Source: DAIOEK01 sp036746315
GTDB taxonomy: Bacteria; Chloroflexota; Anaerolineae; Anaerolineales; Anaerolineaceae
Direction: 5' to 3'
Assembly: GCA_036746315.1 (NCBI GenBank)
Contig: DAIOEK010000010.1
Location: 1 to 64,000 of the forward strand
Length of the DNA: 64,000 bases
Below the pieces are notes generated by a model. It was not told where the DNA came from. It did no database searches and worked only from the letters and a program-made list of their open reading frames with translations. The translations under genes were made by a program, and so were the position numbers. This document shows, piece by piece, positions 14,741 to 23,938 of this stretch (position 1 is its first letter; each line of letters opens with the position of its first letter).

Positions 14741-17119
14741 ATGGCTGGACGGCAGGATGTATTTCAGGAAGCAATGAATAAAGGGCATTCGGCAGCCTGG
14801 GATCAGCAATGGGATCAGGCTGCGCGTTATTATAACCAGGCCCTTGAAGAGTTTCCCAATCACCCGACTGCATTGAGTAGTCTGGGCATGGCGATGTATG
14901 AACTGAAGGATTTTCAGGAAGCGCTGAAGATCTATACCAAAGCCAGCCAGATTTCCCCCGAAGACCCCCTGACCGCAGAAAAAATAGCCCAGGTTTGCGA
15001 GAGACTTGGCAAATTGCCGGAGTGCATCCAGGCATCGCTCAAGGCGGCAGATCTGTTCCTCAAAGCCCGCGACATGGAGAAGGCGGTCCACAACTGGAAC
15101 CGCATTTTACGCCTCGACCCCGATCACCTGGGCGCGCATTCCCGCCTGGCAACCGTCTTCGAGCGGGCGGGGCGGAAATCCGACGCGGTGAACGAATACC
15201 TTTCGATGGCGGCAGTGATGCAGCAAAGTGGGGTGGTGGAAAAAGCCACCCAGGTGGTGGAGTATGCCCTGAAGCTGATGCCGGGCAATACCCGCGCAGA
15301 TGAAGCCCTGCAGCAACTGCATACCGGCAAACCGCTGGCAAAGCCCATCCGTCCGCGCGGCACCGGTCCGTTCCAGTTCCAGACCGGCACGTTGGAGACC
15401 GACGGCGGGCTGGTAAAGAAAACGGACAAGCTGACCACCCCCAAACCGGTCAAAAAGACGGAGCCGCTGCGAAAGCCGGAAGAGAAGGGCGATCCGATCA
15501 CCCTGGCAAAAAAGAAATCGCTTTTGAAACTGGCGGATCTGCTCTTTGAGCAGAACGAGGTAGCCCAGAGCGGGCAGGTAGCCCGGCGCGGGTTGCAGGC
15601 GATTATGCGCGGCACCGGGACGCTTTCTCTGGAACAGGTGGAACGCAACAAGATCATGATGTTCCTGGGACAGGCGATCGATGCCCAAACCAACGGGAAC
15701 GATGCGCTGGCAGCGGAAAACCTGGAAAAGGCGATCGATAGCGGTCTGACCAACAATGCGGCTTTTTTCGATCTGGGTTTGCTGCGCTATCAAAGCGATC
15801 AGATCGAAAGCTCGGTGAAATACCTGACCTATGCCATTAAACATCCCGATTTCGCGCTGGCTGCCCATCTGATGCTGGGCATGGCTTACCGGAAATTGAA
15901 CCGCCCGGTTGAAGCGGGCGTGGAGTATTTACAGGCGTTGAAATATGCCGATTCCGAAGTATCCGGCGGCGACCAGGCGGATGAACTGATCCAGTTGTAT
16001 GAACCGCTGATCGAGGAACAGGGCAAGACCGCGGATATCGCAGCCAGTGAGAAATTATGCGAAAGCATTGGCAGTCAGCTGCAATCAATTGACTGGCGGG
16101 AAAACCTGCGTAAAGCCAGAGAACAATTGCCCGAACAGCCGGCAGGAAGCACGCCCCTGCCGCTGGCGGAAATCTTTTTGGAATTGCGCAGCCATCAGAT
16201 CATCGACTCGCTGTCGACCGTGCGCGCCCTGGCAAACAGGGGCAAATACCGCACCGCCATGGAAGAGGCTTTCTTTGCCCTGCAATACGCCCCCAATTAC
16301 CTTCCGCTGCATATTCAGATGGCTGACATGCTGGTGCAGGATGGGCTGGTGCAGGAGGCATTGGACAAGTACATCGTGGTGGCGAACACCTTCAGTTCGC
16401 GCGGCGAATTTACGCAATCGACCAACCTGCTGCGCCGCGTGGTGGCGCTGGCGCCCATGGACCTTTCCGCCCGCAGCCGCCTGATCGATCAGCTGGTTTC
16501 ACAAGGTTCGATCAACGATGCGCTGAAGGAATACATCGAACTGGCGGAAATCTATAACCGCCTGACCGAACTGGAAATGGCGCGCAAGACGCTGACCATC
16601 GCCCTGCGGCTCAGCCAGCAGTCCAGCACCTATCAGATACAGACCATCGATATCCTCACCCGGATTGCCGATATTGACATGCAAAAACTGGATTGGAAGC
16701 AGGCGATGCGGGCTTATGAGCAGATCCGCACGCTCGACCCGGGCGATGCCAAATCCCGCTCCAGCCTGATCGACCTGAACTTCCGGCTGGGACAGGACAA
16801 CACCGCCCTGGCAGAACTGGACAGCTACATCGCCTATCTGGAGACCACCGGGCAGCAACGCCAGGTGATCCCCTTCCTGGAACAACTGCTGCAGGAACGC
16901 TCGGATTACCTGGAACTGCACCAGCGGCTGGCGGAGTTGTACCGCCAGGCGGGCAGAATTCAGGATGCGGTGAGCGAATTCGACCGGGTGGGCGACCTGC
17001 TGATGGATGCCGGCAACCGCACGGGGACGATCGCGGTGATTCAGACCATTATTTCTTTGAACCCGCCCAATGTACACGACTACCGGGCGATCCTGGAAAA
17101 GCTACAGGGCACCGTATAA
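14741..17119 (+). CDS. Large tetratricopeptide-repeat protein
   Basis: A 792-residue protein built mostly of TPR helical pairs. Repeats are clear at residues 15-80 (WDQQWDQAARYYNQALEEFPNHP), 100-190 and from about 460 to the end (ALDKYIVVANTFSSRGEFTQ, then AMRAYEQIRTLDPGD). A basic, low-complexity linker (KTDKLTTPKPVKKTEPLRKPEEKG) occupies about 215-250. There is no signal peptide or transmembrane segment, so it is probably a cytoplasmic scaffold. The partner is unknown. It follows polA and ends at a terminator shared with dnaA. No strong ribosome site is visible before the ATG. Confidence 0.82.
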   Translation: MAGRQDVFQEAMNKGHSAAWDQQWDQAARYYNQALEEFPNHPTALSSLGMAMYELKDFQEALKIYTKASQISPEDPLTAEKIAQVCERLGKLPECIQASLKAADLFLKARDMEKAVHNWNRILRLDPDHLGAHSRLATVFERAGRKSDAVNEYLSMAAVMQQSGVVEKATQVVEYALKLMPGNTRADEALQQLHTGKPLAKPIRPRGTGPFQFQTGTLETDGGLVKKTDKLTTPKPVKKTEPLRKPEEKGDPITLAKKKSLLKLADLLFEQNEVAQSGQVARRGLQAIMRGTGTLSLEQVERNKIMMFLGQAIDAQTNGNDALAAENLEKAIDSGLTNNAAFFDLGLLRYQSDQIESSVKYLTYAIKHPDFALAAHLMLGMAYRKLNRPVEAGVEYLQALKYADSEVSGGDQADELIQLYEPLIEEQGKTADIAASEKLCESIGSQLQSIDWRENLRKAREQLPEQPAGSTPLPLAEIFLELRSHQIIDSLSTVRALANRGKYRTAMEEAFFALQYAPNYLPLHIQMADMLVQDGLVQEALDKYIVVANTFSSRGEFTQSTNLLRRVVALAPMDLSARSRLIDQLVSQGSINDALKEYIELAEIYNRLTELEMARKTLTIALRLSQQSSTYQIQTIDILTRIADIDMQKLDWKQAMRAYEQIRTLDPGDAKSRSSLIDLNFRLGQDNTALAELDSYIAYLETTGQQRQVIPFLEQLLQERSDYLELHQRLAELYRQAGRIQDAVSEFDRVGDLLMDAGNRTGTIAVIQTIISLNPPNVHDYRAILEKLQGTV

Positions 17120-17126
17120 AAAAACG

Positions 17127-17156
17127 ACCGGAAGCCACGAACGGGCTTCCGGTTTT
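17127..17156. terminator. Bidirectional terminator between the TPR and dnaA genes
   Basis: A 10-bp stem ACCGGAAGCC (17127-17136) and GGCTTCCGGT (17144-17153) with a 7-base loop, followed by T on the plus strand and preceded by A-rich sequence. Confidence 0.85.
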
Positions 17157-17176
17157 GATTTACCCATGGGTAATGG

Positions 17177-18517
17177 TCAGCAGCTGCCATAGAGCATTTC
17201 GCGCACCCGCGTAGCCTGCCTGCGGATCTGGTCGTCGCGGTGGATGAGGTCATTTATCTTTTCACAGGCATACATCACAGTGGTATGATCGCGCCCGCCG
17301 AATTCCTGCCCGATCTGCGGCAGGGACAGCCCGGTATCTTCACGCATGATGTACATGGCAAGCTGACGGGGCAGGGCAATAACGGCGCTGCGGTCTTTGC
17401 TGACCATTTTGTCACTGGTCACCTTGAACACACTGGCAACGGTGGAGATGATCTGTTTGGGTTCCACGTGATAGCTGTGGGGGATCAGGTCTGCGAGCGC
17501 CGAATTGACCAGGGAGGCATTGACCGGCAGCCCGCTGAGGTCTGAAAAAGCGATCACCCGGTTGAGGGCGCCTTCCAGTTCGCGGATGTTCGCCTGGAAC
17601 TTGCGGGCGATCATATCCAGGATGTCTGCCGAGATTTTCTTGCCGTGCCGGTCGGCTTTGGCTTTGAGGATGGCGATCCTCGTTTCCAGATCCGGCGGTT
17701 GGATATCGGCGATCAACCCCCACTCGAAGCGGGAGCGCAGCCGCTCTTCGAGGGTCACCAGCGATTTGGGCGACCGGTCGGAGCATAGAACGATCTGCTT
17801 CTCCTGGCTGTGCAGCGAGTTGAAGGTGTGAAAGAACTCTTCCTGGGTGGATTCCTTGCCGGCGATAAACTGGATGTCGTCGATCAGCAGCACGTCGCTC
17901 AGCCGGTATTTTTCGCGAAATTCCGCAGTGGTATGGGTGCGGATGGCCTGGATCAGATCATTGGTGAATTCTTCCGAAGTGACGTAGCACACCTGCAATC
18001 CGTTCGCCAGACAGCGGTTGCCAATCGCTTGCAGCAGGTGGGTCTTACCCAATCCCACACCGCCGTAAAGGAAAAGCGGATTGTACGCCCGGGCAGGTTG
18101 GTCGGCAACCGCCATGGAGGCGGCGTGCGCCAGCCGGTTGCCGGCTCCGACCACGTAATTCTCAAAAGTGTATTTGGAGTTCAGTTTCTGCCCATGATTT
18201 GCCGGGGGAACGGATACGGACGGCAGATGGGGCAGCGGCTCTTCCTGTTCAGTAGCGACGCTTTCCTGCTCCTTCTGGCTGACGATGAAGGATACGGATT
18301 GGGGCCGGTTCATGATGCCGGTCAGGACGCGGTTGATGGTGGTGGTCAAACGGGTTTCGAGCCAGTCACGGGCATAGGCATTCGGTACGCCGATGGTAAA
18401 TTTGTCCTGTTCGAAAGTGATCAAACGGCAGTTCTTTACCCACGTATCATATGCTGCCTTGGACATATCCATTTGAAGTTGACCTAGCGTTGCCTGCCAT
18501 GCCTGTTCTGCGTTCAT
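17177..18517 (-). CDS. dnaA: Chromosomal replication initiator DnaA
   Basis: A 446-residue AAA+ initiator that opens the origin and recruits helicase. Domain I (1-85) starts AWQATLGQLQ. A short, poorly conserved domain II follows, then the ATPase with Walker A GGVGLGKTHLL near 151, Walker B VLLIDDIQFI near 210, and sensor and arginine-finger regions. Domain IV (about 345-446) holds the DnaA-box-binding signature GGRDHTTVMYACEKI. GGAGC precedes the ATG. No dnaN or recF follows; the next gene is convergent, so the common dnaA-dnaN order is broken. The upstream 476 bases are AT-rich and structured, but I found no cluster of consensus DnaA boxes. Confidence 0.96.
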   Translation of the reverse strand: MNAEQAWQATLGQLQMDMSKAAYDTWVKNCRLITFEQDKFTIGVPNAYARDWLETRLTTTINRVLTGIMNRPQSVSFIVSQKEQESVATEQEEPLPHLPSVSVPPANHGQKLNSKYTFENYVVGAGNRLAHAASMAVADQPARAYNPLFLYGGVGLGKTHLLQAIGNRCLANGLQVCYVTSEEFTNDLIQAIRTHTTAEFREKYRLSDVLLIDDIQFIAGKESTQEEFFHTFNSLHSQEKQIVLCSDRSPKSLVTLEERLRSRFEWGLIADIQPPDLETRIAILKAKADRHGKKISADILDMIARKFQANIRELEGALNRVIAFSDLSGLPVNASLVNSALADLIPHSYHVEPKQIISTVASVFKVTSDKMVSKDRSAVIALPRQLAMYIMREDTGLSLPQIGQEFGGRDHTTVMYACEKINDLIHRDDQIRRQATRVREMLYGSC

Positions 18518-18563
18518 AGTTGCTCCAGGTAGTATGAGGTATCCATGTTGAGCAAGTGGAAGA

Positions 18564-18593
18564 ATGATAGGTAAACAGAACCGCCTGGCTCAA
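18564..18593 (-). promoter_or_regulatory. Candidate dnaA promoter
   Basis: On the minus strand TTGAGC (18593-18588), an 18-base spacer and TATCAT (18569-18564), about 45 bases before the dnaA start codon. Confidence 0.5.
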
Positions 18594-18699
18594 CCTGAGA
18601 GGTGTTTCAACAAACTATAGTACTTCGGGAAAACTTGTGGGGATGAAGGAAGAAGATCCTGCTCCCCTGTTGCAGGGTTGAATTTATTCTAGCAGAACG

Positions 18700-18900
18700 A
18701 TCCGACTCCGGCAAGGCAAATAACCTACGATAACTTTAAACATTTTGAATCTTTAAGGATTCTAAAAGTTAATAAAAACAAGTTTTTTACATATCTAAGG
18801 TTAGTTTCTGATGAGTAATTTTTCCCGTATTCACGGGTCTTTTGCGACAGATACCCCCATATATAGGGGGCAATGGCGATTTTCAATCGCAAAACTATAC
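18700..18900. other. AT-rich, highly structured intergenic block upstream of dnaA
   Basis: No gene is visible between 18518 and 18993. Bases 18720-18820 are strongly AT-rich and include GAATC-TTTAAG-GATTC at 18747-18762. Then come CCCGT-ATTC-ACGGG (18824-18837) and an outer stem TTTTGCGA (18840-18847) with TCGCAAAA (18887-18894). That outer stem encloses CCCCC-ATATATA-GGGGG (18854-18870). An alternative short hairpin GCGATT-TTC-AATCGC (18876-18890) competes with the outer stem. The block could be part of an origin, the end of the upstream minus-strand operon, or a structured RNA. I cannot choose between them. Confidence 0.5.
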
Positions 18901-18993
18901 GAACGGAAAAAATGTTCTAGACTCAAATGGAATCACCCCGGCTGTTCGGCGCATGCCTTACGTACCGAATCTGGAATCGGAGTCAGGGGTGGT

Positions 18994-20295
18994 TTACGCC
19001 CTGTCCCGCATCAAGCTGGCGGCTTTGCGCCCGATCTCCACGGCAAAGTTGGTGCCGCGATCCCACGGGTATACCTGGCTCATGCTGGCAAAGTACAATC
19101 CGGGGATGGGCGTTTCGATGGCGGGGATGTTCTGCGAATGGTTCACGAACGGCACCGGCTGGGCGTACCTGGTGCGGTTCAACCAAATTTTCCTGACCCA
19201 GCTTTTTTCAAAATTTGGATTGATGCGTTGAATGCCGGGTATGAACTTATCGAGCAGTTGATCTTCGGTGAGGGTGAAGTTCTCGTGACCGGTTTCAAGA
19301 TAATCGCCGATATAAACCAGGTGGTCACCGCCGAAATGTTCAGGGGGCAGGAAGTTGGTATGCTCCACGATAGCCAGGAAGGGGAATCCGGCAGCTTTGG
19401 GAATGTTGAACCAGTAATAACCTTCGCGGGAGAGGGGTTGATCGAGGGCGAGCAGCATCACCACGGCACCCAGGTTCTTCAGTTGCAGCAATCCCTGCAA
19501 ATAAGCGGGCGGCAGTCCGGGCGCCATCTGAGCCAGCAGCCCCGGCGAGGTGGTGACCAGGCATTGATCGAATAACTCGCTGCCGGAATCGGTCTGCAAT
19601 TGCAATTGCCCGTCTTGCGGGGTGATCTGGCGGATGGGGGTGTTCAGGCGGATCTCCACGCCCATATCTTTCAGGATGGCGGCGAAATCATCGCAGAAAG
19701 CCTGGAAGCCGCCCGTGTAAGTGCCGAGGCGGGTGGTACGGCTGTGCAGCCGCGCCCACATCCATGCCATGTTGACCTGCGGGGCAAAGTTCTCGCCGAA
19801 TTTGCCCTCGACCATCGGCTTCCACATGCGGGCGTAGACGAAATCGCCGGTCCATTTGCGCATCCATTCTTCGACGGTGAACTTTTCCAGCGCCTTCCAG
19901 TTTTTGGTGAGACGAAGGAACAACCCCACCAGCCCGAAGCGGACTTTGTGGATGCCCCATCCCAAACCGGGGAAGAGGATCATGGCGGGGATGGAATCAA
20001 ACGGGTAGAATTTTCCGTTGTGGTACATGACCGTCACCGGTCGGGGAAAGAGCACTTTATCCCGCAGCCCCAATTCGGACATCAAACCCAGCATATGCGC
20101 ATCGGTCTGGAACCAGTGGTGGTAATACTTTTCCACCGACCAGGACCAGTGAGGTTCCTTGAAGCCGCCGGCAAGTCCGCCCACCGTATTGGAGCCCTCG
20201 AACAGGATGACGTGATGCCCGGCTTTTGTCAGGTCGTATGCGGCAGCCATGCCGCCCATACCGGCGCCAACGATGGCGATGCGTTTAGAATTCAT
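18994..20295 (-). CDS. FAD-dependent amine-oxidase-fold oxidoreductase
   Basis: A 433-residue flavoprotein. The N-terminal RIAIVGAGMGGMAAAYDL is a Rossmann GxGxxG, followed by FEGSNTVGGLAGGF, the second part of the dinucleotide motif in protoporphyrinogen-oxidase, phytoene-desaturase and UDP-galactopyranose-mutase-like proteins. The C-terminus has GLYFASMSQVYPWDRGTNFAVEIGR, the closing FAD motif. The substrate is unknown. It is preceded by GAAGGAGCAAGC and lies 11 bases after a flippase-like membrane protein. The pairing suggests membrane lipid or glycolipid metabolism, but this is inference. Confidence 0.8.
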   Translation of the reverse strand: MNSKRIAIVGAGMGGMAAAYDLTKAGHHVILFEGSNTVGGLAGGFKEPHWSWSVEKYYHHWFQTDAHMLGLMSELGLRDKVLFPRPVTVMYHNGKFYPFDSIPAMILFPGLGWGIHKVRFGLVGLFLRLTKNWKALEKFTVEEWMRKWTGDFVYARMWKPMVEGKFGENFAPQVNMAWMWARLHSRTTRLGTYTGGFQAFCDDFAAILKDMGVEIRLNTPIRQITPQDGQLQLQTDSGSELFDQCLVTTSPGLLAQMAPGLPPAYLQGLLQLKNLGAVVMLLALDQPLSREGYYWFNIPKAAGFPFLAIVEHTNFLPPEHFGGDHLVYIGDYLETGHENFTLTEDQLLDKFIPGIQRINPNFEKSWVRKIWLNRTRYAQPVPFVNHSQNIPAIETPIPGLYFASMSQVYPWDRGTNFAVEIGRKAASLMRDRA

Positions 20296-20306
20296 GCTTG
20301 CTCCTT

Positions 20307-21332
20307 CTAGGCAGGTTGCGAGGTGCCTGTATCCAGGTCATGGGTGTCGGGCACCTTGCCCCAGGTGAGACCCTCGCGGGTGAAGTAGTAGAATCCCAGC
20401 AGCGTGATGGGCAGCCAGAGGGCGACATGCAGTACCAGCGTATATCCGACCGCCAGCGCATTGGGGACCTTGTAGGCGGTCAGCAGCGCTATACCCGGCG
20501 CATCGAATGTGCCCACGTACCCCGGTGCGGAGGGGATGGTGGTCGCCAGGTTGACGATACCATTCATTAACATCAGCGCGAAGAAGCTCACCTCGAAGGG
20601 GAAAGCGTGCATCACAAACCAGTATTTCATCGTCTCCAGCAGCCAGATGACTACCGAGGTGAAAAAGATCATCACGGCATCCAGCGGAGAACGCAGGGAT
20701 TCGAGCCCCTCCAGAAAGCGGTGGGTTAATCCACTGACCTTCTCGCGGATTTTCACAGGAACGAAACGGTTGATGAACCAATCCGCCAGCCGTCGACTTG
20801 GGTGCGGGAACATGGCAGCCAGCAGAAATACGACCAGGACGGCGATGAAGACGATGGCGCCATACAAAGCCAGGTTGCGGATGTTGCCGACGAAACCGGA
20901 TGCGTCGGTCAGCTTTGCCAGTTCGCCGAGGTTGAGGAAGACAAAAGCGAGCATGACCACGCCATCGAATACCCGCTCCACCAGGATGGTCGCCAGTGAA
21001 GCGCTGATGGGCACACCTTCGCGCTTTTTCAGGATCGCCGCGCGCAAGACTTCACCGGCGCGGTAGGGATAGATATTATTGCCCATGTAGCCGATGGTGA
21101 CGATGGGGAACATCGACCGGGTGCTGATCTTCTTCAGGGGGCGCAGCAGGTAGTGCCAGCGCCATGCTCGCGCCCACACAGCCACAAAATACACGGCAAC
21201 GCCCGGAATCAACCATGCGTAGCGGGCGGTTTTTATCACTTCCCAGGCTTCCAGGATATTCAATTTTCTCAGTGCAAAATACATAAGAACAATGCTGATG
21301 AGGATTCCCAGCCAGAACAGCCATTTTTTCAT
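20307..21332 (-). CDS. Flippase-like / lysylphosphatidylglycerol synthase transmembrane-domain protein
   Basis: A 341-residue integral membrane protein with about seven to eight helices. It belongs to the family that shares the membrane half of MprF (formerly UPF0104): ALRKLNILEAWEVIKTARY, WARAWRWHYLLRP, NIYPYRAGEVLRA and the late APGYVGTFDAPGIALLTAY segment. The cytosolic aminoacyl-transferase domain of MprF is absent. Such proteins are thought to move lipids or lipid-linked sugars across the membrane. It is first in a two-gene unit with the FAD oxidoreductase and divergent from the ABC-F gene. Confidence 0.82.
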   Translation of the reverse strand: MKKWLFWLGILISIVLMYFALRKLNILEAWEVIKTARYAWLIPGVAVYFVAVWARAWRWHYLLRPLKKISTRSMFPIVTIGYMGNNIYPYRAGEVLRAAILKKREGVPISASLATILVERVFDGVVMLAFVFLNLGELAKLTDASGFVGNIRNLALYGAIVFIAVLVVFLLAAMFPHPSRRLADWFINRFVPVKIREKVSGLTHRFLEGLESLRSPLDAVMIFFTSVVIWLLETMKYWFVMHAFPFEVSFFALMLMNGIVNLATTIPSAPGYVGTFDAPGIALLTAYKVPNALAVGYTLVLHVALWLPITLLGFYYFTREGLTWGKVPDTHDLDTGTSQPA

Positions 21333-21363
21333 GCTTTGATTCTACCATGTTATACTTTGCCAA

Positions 21364-23271
21364 ATGCCGCTGCTGTCTGCTGTTAACCTTGCCAAGAATT
21401 TTGGTTACCAGGATCTGTTTTCCGGGGTGAGTTTTGGGATTCCGCACCGGGCGCGCATTGCCCTGGTTGGACCCAACGGCATCGGCAAGACCACCCTGCT
21501 GCGGCTGCTCATCGGCGAGGAAGAACCTTCGGCGGGAAGCGTATCGCGGGCGAAAAGCCTGAAAATCGGCTACCTGCCGCAGGAAGCCCAGCTGGAGGAT
21601 ACTGCGGGGAATCTGTGGAATGAATGCCTGCGCTCTTATCCCGACCTGGTGAGCAAACAGGCGCGCCTCAGCCGGATGGAGCAATCCCTGGCAAAGGACC
21701 CCGGCGATGCAGCGCTTCTGGAAGAATACGGCAAACTTCAGGCGGATTTTGACCACCAGGGCGGGTACACCTTTGAAAATCACATCCGCATGGTTCTGAC
21801 CGGTCTGGGTTTCGGTCCCGAGGATTATCACCGTCCGTTCCAGCAGCTTTCCGGCGGACAGCGTACGCGCGCCCTGCTCGCCCGGCTGTTGCTTTCCAGC
21901 CCCGACTTGTTGCTTCTGGATGAGCCTACCAATCACCTGGACATTGCCGCGGTGGAATGGCTGGAGAAATTCTTCAAAGAGTGGCAGGGAGCCGTCCTCT
22001 TTGTTTCACATGATCGTTATTTCATCGACCAGGTAGCCGACCATATTTACGAATTATCGCCCGACTTGGAGATCTTCCGCGGCAACTACTCCGCCTATCT
22101 CCAGCAGCGCGAAGAACGATACCGCCTGCACCTGCGCGAATACGAGGATTTGCAGGAATTTGTTGCCAAAGAAGAGGAATATATCCGGCGCAACATGGCA
22201 GGACAAAATACCCGCCAGGCGCAGGGCAGGCTGAAACGCCTGGAAAGGCTGCTGGAAGAGACCCGCATTTCGCGCCCGCGGCAGCGCCGGTCGATCCACC
22301 TGGCATTGAACAGCTCGGGCAGATCGGGCGACCTGGTGCTGCGCACCTACGCTCTGCAGGTTGGCTATCAAGACGAAGGCAAGCCGCTGTTCAAAGTGCC
22401 CAACCTGATCTTCAAGCGCGGCGAATGCGCGGCGGTGATCGGTCCAAACGGGGCCGGCAAGACCACCTTCCTCAAGACCATCCTCGAACAGATCCCCCCC
22501 TATTCCGGGGAGGTCGATCTGGGAGCATCGCTGCAGATCGGCTACTTCTCACAGGCGCACGATGGGCTGCACCAGGAGAAGACGCTGATGGAAGAGATTG
22601 ACAGCGTGGCGCCCAACATGCTGCCGGGGGAGGTGCGCGACTACCTGGCGAAGTTCCTCTTCACCGGGGACGATGCGGTCAAGCCGGTTTCGGTCCTCTC
22701 CGGCGGGGAACGCGGCAGGCTGGCGCTGGCCAAGCTCAGCCTTTCTACGGCGAACCTGCTGCTGCTTGACGAGCCCACCAATCACCTCGATCTTTCCTCG
22801 CAGGAAGTTTTGCAGAACGTGCTGAGCGATTACCGCGGCACCATCCTGCTGGTCTCCCATGACCGTTACCTGATCGATTCGCTTGCCACCCAGATCTGGG
22901 AGGTGGACCCGGACTCCCGCAGGCTGTCGGTGTTTGCCGGAAGTTACAGCGAATACAAGAGCTATCTGGCGGCGCAGGAGATCGCCCGCCAGGAAAACGG
23001 GCGGGCGGCTGAAGCGCCGGCTATGCCTGCGGAAAGAACGGCAAAGCCGGCTTCAGGCAACATCTCCGCCTGGAAACGGGAGAAGCTGCTGCGGGAACTG
23101 GAAGCCCGCATCACCCACCACGAAGAAGAATTGCAGCGTCTGGGCAACATCCTGGCGCAGCCCACGGGAGACCCGGAAGCCATCCACAAAGCCGGCAGCG
23201 ATTATGTGAAGGTGGAAGAAGAGCTCTCCCGCTTGCTTGCCGAATGGGAGCAAATGACCGGCGCCGCTTAG
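21364..23271 (+). CDS. ABC-F ATPase (Uup/YheS-like)
   Basis: A 635-residue protein with two ABC domains and no membrane part, as in the ABC-F family that acts on ribosomes. Domain 1 has GPNGIGKTTLLRLL, LSGGQRTRALLARLL and LLLDEPTNHLD; domain 2 has GPNGAGKTTFLKTIL, LSGGERGRLALAKL and LLLDEPTNHLD. Both sites look catalytic. The interdomain linker lies near residues 235-310 (YRLHLREYEDLQEFVAKEEE). A C-terminal charged helical pair (about 560-630) resembles the coiled coil of Uup. Housekeeping translation-factor roles are more likely than drug resistance given the normal signature motifs, but this is not settled. Confidence 0.9.
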   Translation: MPLLSAVNLAKNFGYQDLFSGVSFGIPHRARIALVGPNGIGKTTLLRLLIGEEEPSAGSVSRAKSLKIGYLPQEAQLEDTAGNLWNECLRSYPDLVSKQARLSRMEQSLAKDPGDAALLEEYGKLQADFDHQGGYTFENHIRMVLTGLGFGPEDYHRPFQQLSGGQRTRALLARLLLSSPDLLLLDEPTNHLDIAAVEWLEKFFKEWQGAVLFVSHDRYFIDQVADHIYELSPDLEIFRGNYSAYLQQREERYRLHLREYEDLQEFVAKEEEYIRRNMAGQNTRQAQGRLKRLERLLEETRISRPRQRRSIHLALNSSGRSGDLVLRTYALQVGYQDEGKPLFKVPNLIFKRGECAAVIGPNGAGKTTFLKTILEQIPPYSGEVDLGASLQIGYFSQAHDGLHQEKTLMEEIDSVAPNMLPGEVRDYLAKFLFTGDDAVKPVSVLSGGERGRLALAKLSLSTANLLLLDEPTNHLDLSSQEVLQNVLSDYRGTILLVSHDRYLIDSLATQIWEVDPDSRRLSVFAGSYSEYKSYLAAQEIARQENGRAAEAPAMPAERTAKPASGNISAWKREKLLRELEARITHHEEELQRLGNILAQPTGDPEAIHKAGSDYVKVEEELSRLLAEWEQMTGAA

Positions 23272-23279
23272 AACTGGAA

Positions 23280-23298
23280 ACGGGGAATTCCCGTCCCT
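23280..23298 (+). terminator. Weak terminator-like hairpin after the ABC-F gene
   Basis: ACGGG-GAATT-CCCGT at 23280-23294 followed by CCCTTTT. The stem is short, so this is tentative. Confidence 0.35.
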
Positions 23299-23362
23299 TT
23301 TGGGATCGGATTGCGTTATATCCAATGTGAAGGATGCAACCTATTCCATTCCAAGGGCTCCA

Positions 23363-23938
23363 ATGACAGATTACCCGCTAATGAAACCTCTGCGTACAGA
23401 ATCAATTGATACCGAAGAAGCCGGCTGGATCGAAGCCAGCCGCAGCGACCCGGCCGCCTTCGACTGGCTGTACGACCGCCATGTGGCGCGCATCTACAAG
23501 TATCTTTATCACCGCCTTGGCAACCACCAGGATGCGGAAGAAATCACCTCGCAAACCTTCCTTTCCGCGCTGGAAAAGCTCGGCGGATATGTGCACCACG
23601 GGAATTTCATCGGCTGGCTGATCACCATTGCCCGCAACAAGCTGACGGATTTCTACCGGCGCGAGCATCCCCAGCAGGAGCTGGATGAAGAGCGGTCACA
23701 CTCCACGGTGGATGATCCGCTGCAGACGGTGATGGCGCACGAACGGAAAAGGCAGCTGCAGGAACTGATCGGCTCACTCTCGGAAGAGGAACAGGAACTA
23801 CTTCGGCTGCGTTTCGTTGCGGAATTATCCTTCAGAGAGATCGGTGAACTGATGCAAAAGAGCGAATCGGCTGCCAAGAAACAAATTTACCGCATTATCC
23901 TGCGATTGCAGGAACAGGCGGAGGTGAAGCATGACTGA
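23363..23938 (+). CDS. Sigma-70 family (ECF-like) RNA polymerase sigma factor
   Basis: A 191-residue sigma factor. Region 2 lies at about 22-85: FDWLYDRHVARIYKYLYHRL, DAEEITSQTFLSALEKL and WLITIARNKLTDFYR. Region 4 lies at about 125-185, ending in a helix-turn-helix at SFREIGELMQKSESAAKKQIYR. The ATG at 23363 was chosen over an upstream start because the extra residues are not sigma-like. The downstream sensor gene starts inside its last codons (ATGACTGA overlap), so the two are translationally coupled. It is unrelated in detail to the sigma gene at 4640. Confidence 0.9.
   Translation: MTDYPLMKPLRTESIDTEEAGWIEASRSDPAAFDWLYDRHVARIYKYLYHRLGNHQDAEEITSQTFLSALEKLGGYVHHGNFIGWLITIARNKLTDFYRREHPQQELDEERSHSTVDDPLQTVMAHERKRQLQELIGSLSEEEQELLRLRFVAELSFREIGELMQKSESAAKKQIYRIILRLQEQAEVKHD

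Noticed and set aside
18518..18993. Calling oriC upstream of dnaA
   Set aside because: AT-rich and structured, but no cluster of TTATCCACA-like boxes was seen by eye; left as an open question.
18811..19575. A 254-codon plus-strand frame overlapping the dnaA upstream region and the FAD oxidoreductase
   Set aside because: Mostly antisense to a clear flavoprotein and begins in the structured intergenic block.
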